Below are positions 57,102 through 64,000 of a stretch of DNA of 64,000 nt, one piece after another (position 1 is the stretch's first letter; each line of letters begins with the position of its first letter). The stretch spans positions 62,001 to 126,000 of the forward strand of contig NZ_CP046056.1 in NCBI RefSeq assembly GCF_016132445.1, written 5' to 3'. The notes under the pieces are model-generated. The model was not told the origin of the DNA. It made no database searches and saw nothing but the letters and a program-made list of their open reading frames with translations. The DNA is from Venatoribacter cucullus (GTDB taxonomy: Bacteria; Pseudomonadota; Gammaproteobacteria; Pseudomonadales; Oceanobacteraceae). The translations under genes were made by a program, and so were the position numbers.

Positions 57102-57422
57102 ATGAGTCTGATTGTTGATATCGCCAGTGTCGTTCGGCCTTACACCAGCAGTATTGCCATTGCCTTAATTGCCACGCTGCTGGTGATTTTTGGTGGCGCC
57201 ATTAATGAAATGGTGCGCACGCTGATTAAAACCCAGCCCACGTGGTTGCGGGTGCTGGTGTTTATTCTGCTCTGTACGTTTGGCTACGGGATTTTGTCGG
57301 TGTGGTTAACCGGTTTGCTGCAGGGGTATTTGCGCGGTTTGAGTGCGGGGATGTTTTTGTTGCAGGTAAGCCTGGCGTTTGTGGTAATCGGGGTTCTGGC
57401 CGAACGCAGCCGCTGGCGGTGA
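57102..57422 (+). CDS. DUF3392-family membrane protein
   Basis: A 106-aa inner-membrane protein with three hydrophobic helices and the sequence style of DUF3392 (ALIATLLVIFGGAINEMVRT; LLCTFGYGILSVWLTGLL). The start at 57102 has a strong SD (AAGGGG). Role unknown. It follows tRNA-Thr after about 120 bp and precedes a long gap. Confidence 0.8.
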   Translation: MSLIVDIASVVRPYTSSIAIALIATLLVIFGGAINEMVRTLIKTQPTWLRVLVFILLCTFGYGILSVWLTGLLQGYLRGLSAGMFLLQVSLAFVVIGVLAERSRWR

Positions 57423-57987
57423 AATTCTGGTTATCCGGGGAATGTGGTGCGGGGGAGGGGTGAAAATCGGGCGGTCGGAATTCCGTTTCTGACCACCACA
57501 GCACCCAAAGCCTTCCTGGCCGAGAAGCTTACGCTTAATCCGTCTTGCCCTTCCTGGGTTCTTCCTTGTCATCGTCCTGATGAATGTTCTTCCTGTTGCC
57601 TCCTGGCGGGTCTTCCCTGAGCAATCCTTTGCTTTGTCCTGTGGTATTCCGCTACCTGATTTCATCCGTTCGCACGTCCGTGCACATCATCCTGCTGACC
57701 ACCGCGATCCGTGCAGTGCAGTCATCCCTGATGCAAATAAAGATAACAGAATCAGTGGGTTGGAAAAGTGCCAGTATCCGCTTCTGTGACCACTTACCAG
57801 ATGATTTTTTTGTTATCAGTGGCTAACAAAATCCATATAAATCAATGGGTTAACTAATAGTATTGCTGTGCAGGCGAAAAATGATGTCGAATGACTGCCG
57901 GAATGTCCTACCAGCGTGTGAGATATATCGCACACGCGCTGCAGAATTTCGCCCGGTAAGTTCGTCTGAAAGGTGCAGGAGTTAAGT
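57423..57987. other. 565-bp gap without a convincing gene
   Basis: I see no supported gene here. Several open frames of 60-80 codons overlap each other and have neither SD nor protein-like composition. Base composition shifts to lower G+C in the right half (57780-57900), where poly-T and AT-rich patches appear. The right end holds a 24-bp palindrome (57914-57937). The gap may include the leader of the orphan gene that follows, or a decayed gene. Confidence 0.7.
57914..57937. promoter_or_regulatory. 24-bp near-perfect palindrome, candidate operator
   Basis: GCGTGTGAGATATATCGCACACGC is palindromic but for one pair, with centre GATATATC. It lies about 50 bp upstream of the start of the next gene, at a position and with a symmetry typical of a dimeric repressor site. 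The regulator is unknown. Confidence 0.6.
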
Positions 57988-58797
57988 ATGAGCGAAGCAT
58001 TAAACATCCCGTCCGGGCTGGTATTTTTGCCGCTGGGTGAAGAGGCATTGCCCTTGCTGAAACGCGGTGTGGTGCCGCTGCTGTGCCCGGCTGACAGTGG
58101 CTTGCCCTGGTTTGTTCGGGCAGCCGAAAAGGCTCAGGCTCCGGCGCGGATTGATGACGCCGCCTATCTGGCGCATTTGCAGCGTGAGTATCAGCGCTTG
58201 CCGGACTCTTTGCGTGGCCTGTTGACGCAGGAGGTATTTATTCAGCAGGCGGAAAAGAAGCGGGCGGATATTGAGGCGGCCTTATTAGCGCAGCAGCAGG
58301 CGCAGGCGGTGCAGGATACCGGTAACCCGGAGGACTGGTTGCTGCAGCGTTTTTACACCGATCCGTTTTCCCTGCTGGCCTGGCAACAAGGGGGTGGACT
58401 GAAAACCCTGTGGCTGGGCATTGATGCCAGCCAGTGGCCGGAAGCGGCGCTGCAGAGCGTTGAATACCGGCCGTCGCTGCCGGCGGCTTATCCACAACGG
58501 CTGTGGGCGGAAAGTCCGGTGCTGGCACCGCTGCAGGAACAGCGGCTGGTGCTGGCACGGGCAGACGCCGGACGGCTGGTGGAAGTGGCGGGCCGCACGC
58601 AGGGGTTATTGCGGCTGCCGCCGGTGGCGTTGCGCTGTGTGCTGCTGGGGGCTGAAATGCGGCCGGCTTTTGTGGCCTCGTTCCGGCAGTTCTGGCAGCA
58701 GGATTTCCGTTATCAGCGTATGCCGCTGGCGCGGATGCAATTACAGTCCGACCGCTATGGCTGGGACTTTATTCAGACGGTCTCTGCATCGCGCTGA
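57988..58797 (+). CDS. Orphan 269-aa hypothetical protein
   Basis: I do not recognise a family. The protein is acidic to neutral, has no signal peptide or membrane helix, and is rich in Gln, Leu and Ala with a helical middle (QQAEKKRADIEAALLAQQQA). The start at 57988 has SD AGGAG (plus-strand GCAGGAGTTAAGT). Its 3' end overlaps the converging trmH by 25 bp. Upstream is a 24-bp palindrome. Function unknown. Confidence 0.6.
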   Translation: MSEALNIPSGLVFLPLGEEALPLLKRGVVPLLCPADSGLPWFVRAAEKAQAPARIDDAAYLAHLQREYQRLPDSLRGLLTQEVFIQQAEKKRADIEAALLAQQQAQAVQDTGNPEDWLLQRFYTDPFSLLAWQQGGGLKTLWLGIDASQWPEAALQSVEYRPSLPAAYPQRLWAESPVLAPLQEQRLVLARADAGRLVEVAGRTQGLLRLPPVALRCVLLGAEMRPAFVASFRQFWQQDFRYQRMPLARMQLQSDRYGWDFIQTVSASR

Positions 58798-59474
58798 TTC
58801 ACCAGTGCTGAAAACCCCTGCGGATCGGCCAGTTCGCCATCGTCGCGTAAGGGTGGGTAAGGCAGTTGCAGGCGCTGGCATATCCGGGCGACCTGCGGTT
58901 GGCACCATTCAAGCTTCAGGCGCTGGTAATCGTCATCGGCAATCCGGCGCTGATTAAACATACCCGCCTGCTGACGCTGACGTTGGGCTTCGCTCAGCAG
59001 CAGTGCGGCGGCGACCGAAACATTGAACGACTGCACCATGCCGTGCATGGGAATCACCAGATGCTCGTCGGCCAGTGCGGCGGCCTGGGCGCTGACACCG
59101 GTTTTTTCCGAGCCCAGTAACAGCGCCGTGGGTTGGGTGAAATCGTAGTCACGGTAATCGCGGGCACGCTCGCTGAAATGCGCGGCGCAGACGCGGAAGC
59201 CCTGTTGTTGCAGGGTTTGAATGGCGGTACCAATGTCGGGGTGGGTGTGAATATCCACCCAGTTGCCACTGCCGGCGCTGTGGTTACGGCGGACGCGGTA
59301 TTGTTCGCCCAGCCACACACAGTGGGCAACGGGTACGGCGAAGGCATCGCAGCTGCGTACAATGGCCGACAAATTGCGGTCTTTGTGAACTTCATCGGTA
59401 AGAACGGTCAGATCGGGCTGACGCAGTGACAGGGTGTGTTCGATTCTCTCCAGACGTTGCGGCGTCACGGGCAC
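58773..59474 (-). CDS. trmH: tRNA (guanosine-18-2'-O)-methyltransferase TrmH
   Basis: A 233-aa SPOUT-class methyltransferase. The SAM-binding trefoil-knot region is seen in ALLLGSEKTGVSAQA, IPMHGMVQSFNVSVAAALL and the conserved N-terminal HKDRNLSAIVRSCDAF. The C-terminal extension with EWCQPQVARICQRL is TrmH-specific rather than TrmL or RlmB. It methylates G18 in tRNA. It converges on the orphan gene with a 25-bp overlap. Confidence 0.95.
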   Translation of the reverse strand: MPVTPQRLERIEHTLSLRQPDLTVLTDEVHKDRNLSAIVRSCDAFAVPVAHCVWLGEQYRVRRNHSAGSGNWVDIHTHPDIGTAIQTLQQQGFRVCAAHFSERARDYRDYDFTQPTALLLGSEKTGVSAQAAALADEHLVIPMHGMVQSFNVSVAAALLLSEAQRQRQQAGMFNQRRIADDDYQRLKLEWCQPQVARICQRLQLPYPPLRDDGELADPQGFSALVNQRDAETV

Positions 59475-59559
59475 AGTTCTCCTTGCTGGGTAAAACCGGT
59501 CTGGCCGGCATCAGGCCGGCATTGTATAAAACCCACTTTTTGAATGCACGGAGACGGTT

Positions 59560-60330
59560 ATGCGTGGAAATCCCTGGGCGGGCATGATGTTTTTCTGGCA
59601 CGGACTGAGCCGTCTGGGCGAGCCGGGCTTGCGCCGTTATGTGGCGTTGCCGCTGTTGCTGAATGTGCTGATTATGTCGCTGGCCAGCTGGTGGGGTATC
59701 AGCACCCTGCACGAACAAATGGGCGCGCTGGTGGAGTGGCTGCCGGGTTGGCTGAGCTGGTTGTACTGGCTGTTGTTGCCGTTAACCGTTATCACGCTGC
59801 TGCTGTTGCTGATGTACTTTTTCAGCACCGTGCTGATTATTCTGGCCAGCCCATTTAATGGCTTGTTGAGTGAGCAGGTGGAGCGCAGCAGCGGCGTGAT
59901 GCTGCCGGAAGAATCCATTCCGGCGCTGATCCGGCGCACCCTGGGCCGGGAAATGACCAAGCTGGGCTATCTGCTGCCGCGCTATCTGTTGCTGCTGGTG
60001 CTGAGTGTTATCCCGGGTATTAACCTGGCTGCGCCCTTTCTGTGGTTCTGGTTTGGCAGCTGGGTGGTGGCGCTGCAGTACATCGATTATTCCTTTGATA
60101 ACCACGGCCGCAGTTTTGCCGAAGTGCGTCAGGCCATGGGACAGGAACGTTTTACCGTGCTGGGCTTTGGTGCGCTGGTGGCGCTGCTGATGACGGTGCC
60201 GGTGCTGAACTGGTTTGTGATGCCGGCGGCCGTGATTGGCGCCACCCTGTTGCGCCAGCAGCGGTTGCCGTTGGCGGATGTAACGGGCAAAGCGGATGTG
60301 ATCGGCTATGCTGAAAGGGTTTCTGAATAA
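59560..60330 (+). CDS. cysZ: CysZ-type sulfate transporter (EI24 family)
   Basis: A 256-aa membrane protein with about four to six hydrophobic helices and EI24/CysZ pattern segments (FNGLLSEQVER; QYIDYSFDNHG; FLWFWFGSWVVALQ). The ATG at 59560 follows SD CGGAGACGG. It is 13 bp from the next gene, so the two may share a transcript. Sulfate import is the role in E. coli; no cys genes are beside it here. Confidence 0.9.
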   Translation: MRGNPWAGMMFFWHGLSRLGEPGLRRYVALPLLLNVLIMSLASWWGISTLHEQMGALVEWLPGWLSWLYWLLLPLTVITLLLLLMYFFSTVLIILASPFNGLLSEQVERSSGVMLPEESIPALIRRTLGREMTKLGYLLPRYLLLLVLSVIPGINLAAPFLWFWFGSWVVALQYIDYSFDNHGRSFAEVRQAMGQERFTVLGFGALVALLMTVPVLNWFVMPAAVIGATLLRQQRLPLADVTGKADVIGYAERVSE

Positions 60331-60343
60331 CTAAGGCCCGCTA

Positions 60344-61279
60344 ATGGCAGCTCTGAATATTCTGGTCGTGGACGATGCGGCCTTTATCCGTGATTTAGTG
60401 AAAAAAGCCGTCCGTGAAACCTATCCGGGCTGTGAACTGCATGAAGCTATTGATGGCCGTAAGGCCATCAGCATTATGAACAGCAAAACCATCCAGCTGG
60501 TGCTGTGCGACTGGGAAATGCCGGAAGTCTCCGGCATTGAAGTGCTGGAATGGATGCGCGCCGACGAGCGCTACAAAGCCGTCCCTTTTATGATGATTAC
60601 CAGTCGCGGTGACCGCGATCATGTCATCAAAGCGGTGCAGGCCGGGGTATCCGAGTACATTGGCAAACCCTTCACGCGGGAAAACTTTGTCGCCAAACTG
60701 ACCAAACTGGTGTGGAAACATCTGAAAATCCGCCCGTCGCAGGGCGATGCGCCAGCCAATCCGCGTGCCGCTGGTGCCGCCGGTGTGCTGGGTGCAACAG
60801 CGATTGATGGCAAACCTAAAGGCGGTGATCTGGGCGGTGCCTCGGTACTGATGGGTGCAACGGCCAAACCGGCGGCAGCGCCCGCCGCCGCCCCGGCCGC
60901 TGACAGCGCCGCGGCGTTGCTGAATCCGGCGGCCGCCGCTAAACCAGCAGCCAAAGCTGGTGCGCGGGCGCGGGGGCTGGCCGATGTGCGTTTTGCTTCC
61001 GGCAGCCGCGCCAAACTGGTGATCAAAGACATTAATCTGCAGGAAATGATCGGCGTGTTCCGCCGTGAAGACGCGCTGCCGGCATTGCTGGAACAGGCGG
61101 TGCTGGACATTGTGGATCAGGATTCCGGCGAGGTGGCCCGCATCAATGGCTATGTGCGCATGATGCAGGCGCAGGAGCCGCACCCGGATGCGCAGACCAT
61201 CCAGATGCTCATTCGTTATGTCGATGACGATCCGGAAAAGCTCGCTACCTTGTCGCGCTTTATTGCCAAGGTGCGCTGA
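60344..61279 (+). CDS. CheY-like response regulator with Ala-rich linker
   Basis: A 311-aa regulator with an N-terminal receiver (ILVVDDAAFIRDLVKKAV, acceptor Asp in VLCDWEMP, Lys in YIGKPF), then a 75-residue Ala/Pro/Gly-rich linker (AAAPAAAPAADSAAALLNPA), and a C-terminal all-helical domain of about 95 residues (GSRAKLVIKDINLQEMI to SRFIAKVR) of no recognised family. The same type of gene sits near phoR in pseudomonads (PA5364). No kinase gene lies next to it except the PhoR on the opposite strand; its partner is unknown. Confidence 0.85.
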   Translation: MAALNILVVDDAAFIRDLVKKAVRETYPGCELHEAIDGRKAISIMNSKTIQLVLCDWEMPEVSGIEVLEWMRADERYKAVPFMMITSRGDRDHVIKAVQAGVSEYIGKPFTRENFVAKLTKLVWKHLKIRPSQGDAPANPRAAGAAGVLGATAIDGKPKGGDLGGASVLMGATAKPAAAPAAAPAADSAAALLNPAAAAKPAAKAGARARGLADVRFASGSRAKLVIKDINLQEMIGVFRREDALPALLEQAVLDIVDQDSGEVARINGYVRMMQAQEPHPDAQTIQMLIRYVDDDPEKLATLSRFIAKVR

Positions 61280-61300
61280 GTTTTTCAACGCCCCTTGTTC

Positions 61301-62635
61301 TTATGGTTGATATCCCTGCTGGTCTGGTCCGGTTAACTGCTTGCCAGTCTGCCAGCGGGAAGCCGGGAAGACACAGCGGAAACAGCTGCCGGTGCCCGGT
61401 GTGCTGGTAATCTCCAGCGTCGCGTCGTGGCGCAACAACACATGCTTCACAATCGCCAGCCCTAAACCGGTGCCGCCGGTGGCTTTGCTGCGGCTGGGGT
61501 CGGCGCGGTAAAAGCGTTCGGTCAGGCGCGGAATATGCTGCGCTTCAATCCCCATGCCGTTGTCCTGCACCGCAAACACCCCGCAACCGTTGTCCAGAAC
61601 CTGCCAGCTGAGCACAATATGGCCGCCGTCCGGGGTGTATTTGCAGGCATTAAACGCGAGGTTGGAAAAGGCGCTGCGCAGCTCGCCCGGGTAACCCAGA
61701 ATCTGCAATGGTGCGTCGGCCTGCAGCTCCACTTGCTGGTGTTTGCTGGCCGCCAGTGCTCGGGCATCACGCAGAATCTGTTCCAGTAAGGCGTTCAGGT
61801 CCAGCCATTGCGGCGGTTCCTGACGGGTGGTTTCCAGCCGTGACAGCATCAGCAAATCTTTAATCAGCACATCCATGCGCCCGCTTTGTTCACTCATCTG
61901 CTGCAGAATACGCTGCCAGCGCGGTGGAAGTTCGGCGCTCAGATCCTGCAGGGTTTCGATATAGCCGCTCAGTACCGTCAGCGGGGTGCGCAGTTCGTGG
62001 CTGACGTTGGCGACAAAGTCTTTACGCATCTGCTCCAGCTGCCGCAGCCGGGTGACATCCTGAATCACCAGCAGGCGTTCATGGCGGCCAAAGGCGGTAA
62101 TGCTGATCTGCAGCTGGCGTTTGCTGGCGTGCGGCGCAGCCATAATTAACGGTTCGCGGAAATCGGCTTGCTTCAGGTATGCGGAAAATTGCGGTTCGCG
62201 CACCAGATTGGTGAGGGGCTGGCCGGTATCGGCCGGACGTTTCAGCCCCAGTTGCCGGCTGGCGGCCAGATTCCACCATTCCAGATTGCCATGGCTGTCG
62301 AGCATCAGAATGCCTTCCTGCAGGGCGTCGGTGGAATCCTGAATGCGGCTCAGCAGCGCCTGCAGTTGCTGGCGATGGCGCAGGCTGCGCTGCTGCAGTC
62401 GCTGGGTGGTGCGGAACAGCGATTCCCATAAGCCGCCGGGTGGCGCTGGTGGTGTTGGGGTGTCCTGCAGTAACAGGCGCTGCAGGCGGTGCATTTGCCA
62501 CAGCTGCCACAGCAGGGCCAGCAACAACACGGCGGTCAGAGTTGGCCATAACAGGTTTTTCAGGTACCCGAGCAAGGCGGCCGGCAACAATATCGCCAGC
62601 AGCCATTGCGCCTCCGTGCGCCAGCTGTGCGGCAT
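61301..62635 (-). CDS. phoR: Phosphate-regulon sensor kinase PhoR (copy 2)
   Basis: A 444-aa kinase with the same layout as copy 1: a short N-terminal membrane hairpin, PAS near 105-175, H-box NVSHELRTPLTVLSGYIETL and HATPase with NLAFNACKYTPDGG and [12 protein letters not shown]. The linker and PAS are clearly diverged from copy 1. It follows phoB copy 2 after 3 bp. The phoB-phoR pair next to ubiA is the conserved pseudomonad position, so this is probably the ancestral pair. Confidence 0.93.
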   Translation of the reverse strand: MPHSWRTEAQWLLAILLPAALLGYLKNLLWPTLTAVLLLALLWQLWQMHRLQRLLLQDTPTPPAPPGGLWESLFRTTQRLQQRSLRHRQQLQALLSRIQDSTDALQEGILMLDSHGNLEWWNLAASRQLGLKRPADTGQPLTNLVREPQFSAYLKQADFREPLIMAAPHASKRQLQISITAFGRHERLLVIQDVTRLRQLEQMRKDFVANVSHELRTPLTVLSGYIETLQDLSAELPPRWQRILQQMSEQSGRMDVLIKDLLMLSRLETTRQEPPQWLDLNALLEQILRDARALAASKHQQVELQADAPLQILGYPGELRSAFSNLAFNACKYTPDGGHIVLSWQVLDNGCGVFAVQDNGMGIEAQHIPRLTERFYRADPSRSKATGGTGLGLAIVKHVLLRHDATLEITSTPGTGSCFRCVFPASRWQTGKQLTGPDQQGYQP

Positions 62636-62638
62636 GGC

Positions 62639-63337
62639 TCAGGACGCTTTGGTGGAGAAGCGGTAACCCGTGCCGCGCACGGTCTGGATCAGATGCTCGT
62701 GCGCACTGCCCAGGGCTTTGCGCAGGCGGCGGATATGCACATCGACGGTGCGCTCTTCCACATACACATTGCCGCCCCAGACCTGGTCCAGCAGCTGAGT
62801 ACGCGAATACGCGCGTTCCTGATGGGTCATAAAAAACTGCAGCAGACGGTATTCGGTGGGGCCAATCTCGACCGGCTGATTGTGCGAGGTGACCCGGTGA
62901 CAAACCGGGTCCAGCAGCAGGCCGCTGACTTCAATAGGTTCTTCAATACCCTGCGGGGTGGCGCGGCGCAGCACGGCTTTCAGGCGGGCCACCAGTTCGC
63001 GCGGGGAAAAGGGTTTGGTGATGTAATCATCGGCGCCGGCTTCCAGCCCCTGCACCTTGTTATCTTCCTCGCCTTTAGCGGTGAGCATGATAATGGGCAT
63101 TTCAGCGGTTATATCATCGCGCTTCAGGCGCCGGGCAAATTCCACCCCGCTGGTGCCGGGCAGCATCCAGTCGAGCAGTACCATGTCGGGTTTGCGATCG
63201 ACAATTTTAGCGTGGGCTTCCTGCGTACTGGCAGCTTCCAGACATTCGTAGCCGGCCATTTCCAGGGCCACGGCAATCATTTCCCGGATCGGGGCTTCGT
63301 CATCAACGATTAAAACGGTTTTTCCGGCTTTGCTCAT
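62639..63337 (-). CDS. phoB: Phosphate-regulon response regulator PhoB (copy 2)
   Basis: A 232-aa PhoB: receiver [14 protein letters not shown], acceptor Asp in [10 protein letters not shown], Lys in [10 protein letters not shown], and wing [14 protein letters not shown] with [15 protein letters not shown] at 63337 is chosen; GTG at 63346 would add three residues. A weaker PhoB-box match lies upstream (63392-63410). It heads phoB-phoR and is divergent in gene order from ubiA only in that ubiA follows it on the same strand upstream. Confidence 0.94.
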   Translation of the reverse strand: MSKAGKTVLIVDDEAPIREMIAVALEMAGYECLEAASTQEAHAKIVDRKPDMVLLDWMLPGTSGVEFARRLKRDDITAEMPIIMLTAKGEEDNKVQGLEAGADDYITKPFSPRELVARLKAVLRRATPQGIEEPIEVSGLLLDPVCHRVTSHNQPVEIGPTEYRLLQFFMTHQERAYSRTQLLDQVWGGNVYVEERTVDVHIRRLRKALGSAHEHLIQTVRGTGYRFSTKAS

Positions 63338-63391
63338 AATGGTCACGCCAATGTCACATTCCTGTATTGCGGTGGTATTACAGACGCAGAT

Positions 63392-63410
63392 TGTTACAGA
63401 GATGTGACGG
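63392..63410 (-). promoter_or_regulatory. PhoB-box-like site upstream of phoB copy 2
   Basis: Minus strand CCGTCACATCTCTGTAACA matches the consensus at 12 of 19, weaker than the site before copy 1. It is about 55 bp from the start. Confidence 0.6.
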
Positions 63411-63437
63411 CGGACGGTTTGGCGGAAATTTAACCGT

Positions 63438-64000
63438 TTATGTGGTGGGCGCTGCGGTCAGCAGATAGCTGCCCGCCAGCCCGGCCCAGATGATCAGCCC
63501 GAACCAGTAATTGTTTAAAAAGGCCTGGAAACAGGCTTCGCGGCTGCGTGAACGCACGCAGTACAGTAGCCAGCCAAAGTACAGAGCACCGGCCAGCAGC
63601 CCAATATAAGCCGGCCAGGCCAGTGCCAGCTGACCAAAGGCGGCCAGCAGACTGAGCAGGGTAATGCCGTACAGCAGGCCGACCATGACCAGATCCAGAT
63701 CGCCGAACAGAATGGCGGTGGATTTCACCCCGATCAGCAGGTCATCGTCGCGGTCGACCATGGCGTACAGGGTATCGTAGGCCACCGTCCAGGCCATATT
63801 GGCGGCGTACAGCAGCCAGGCCACTTGCGGTATGTCATTGCTCTGGGCGGCAAAGGCCATGGGAATGGCCATCGAATAGGCGGCGCCCAGAAACAGCTGC
63901 GGCAGATGGGTGTAACGTTTCATAAAAGGGTACAACGACGCCAGCCCCAGCGCCGCAACCGACAGCATGATGGTCAGTTGGTTGGTCAGCAGTACCAGCA
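63438..64000 (-). CDS. ubiA: 4-hydroxybenzoate polyprenyltransferase UbiA (C-terminal part, cut by window edge)
   Basis: The frame is open to the right edge. The visible part has [20 protein letters not shown], the second Asp-rich motif [20 protein letters not shown] and about five hydrophobic helices. These are the UbiA family landmarks. It prenylates 4-hydroxybenzoate in Q synthesis. An internal ATG at 63968 is not the true start. It sits next to phoBR copy 2, as in pseudomonads. Confidence 0.95.
   Translation of the reverse strand, partial: LVLLTNQLTIMLSVAALGLASLYPFMKRYTHLPQLFLGAAYSMAIPMAFAAQSNDIPQVAWLLYAANMAWTVAYDTLYAMVDRDDDLLIGVKSTAILFGDLDLVMVGLLYGITLLSLLAAFGQLALAWPAYIGLLAGALYFGWLLYCVRSRSREACFQAFLNNYWFGLIIWAGLAGSYLLTAAPTT

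Noticed and set aside
57580..57826. Short open frames in the 57.4-58.0 kb gap
   Set aside because: Overlapping frames of 60-80 codons with no SD and no recognisable pattern. They could not be distinguished from chance.

Overview
The window is a 64 kb chromosomal stretch from a gammaproteobacterium, most like a marine Oceanospirillales-type organism. The reasons are the gene neighbourhoods and protein styles, several of which match Pseudomonas-type arrangements: DGC-EEP nuclease-dsbA-cytochromes c-engB, zur-znuC-znuB beside znuA, glmR-glmS, ygfB-pepP-ubiH-ubiI with zapA, 6S RNA and ygfA, and a response regulator-phoR-phoB-ubiA block. No species is assigned. Coding density is high and most genes are core housekeeping genes. 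Rep helicase is cut by the left edge and UbiA by the right edge.

Layout. 1-11.8 kb: the 3' end of rep, two orphan outer-membrane beta-barrel proteins, and between them a signalling block. The block holds a secreted histidine phosphatase translationally coupled to a membrane GGDEF-EAL protein, then a 1269-aa hybrid histidine kinase coupled to an HD-GYP response regulator. 12.0-14.2 kb: a decayed mobile island at the 3' end of glmS, with a VapC fragment, the 3' end of a probable conjugation membrane protein, an orphan 306-aa protein, three 21-bp tandem repeats and a RhuM-family pseudogene with an in-frame nonsense codon. 14.2-21.9 kb: glmS-glmR, a soluble diguanylate cyclase, an EEP-family hydrolase, dsbA, cytochromes c4 and c5, and engB. 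After engB lies a strong candidate small RNA in the position of ErsA/Spot 42. 22-27.7 kb: the zinc uptake locus with a Zur-like operator, glmU, lrgAB and tRNA-Leu. 27.9-38.8 kb: a PerM-type permease, a CpxRA-like pair, malic enzyme, a solute-binding protein, typA, glnA with a textbook sigma-54 promoter, a lipase-like hydrolase and an EVE protein. 38.8-44.7 kb: ygfA, 6S RNA, zapA, a ZapB-like small protein, ygfB, pepP, ubiH and ubiI. 44.7-45.4 kb: an unusual non-coding block made almost wholly of palindromes. 45.4-47.8 kb: a thioesterase and TRAP permeases DctM/DctQ with no binding protein. 47.9-56.8 kb: a phosphate regulon (pstSCAB-phoU, a porin, phoBR) with Pho-box-like sites. 56.9-64 kb: tRNA-Thr, a DUF3392 protein, an orphan gene behind a 24-bp palindrome, trmH, cysZ, a CheY-like regulator, a second phoBR pair and ubiA.

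The most coherent system is phosphate control. Two complete PhoB-PhoR pairs lie about 6 kb apart, with PhoB-box matches before pstS, before the porin and before both phoB genes. That suggests two specialised or partly redundant sensors feeding one regulon that includes an outer-membrane porin. The items most worth following up are the palindrome mosaic at 44.7-45.4 kb, the small RNA at about 21.96-22.08 kb, the duplicated PhoBR and the eroded island after glmS. Everything here was read by eye from the sequence. Family assignments rest on recognisable motifs and synteny, not on database searches.
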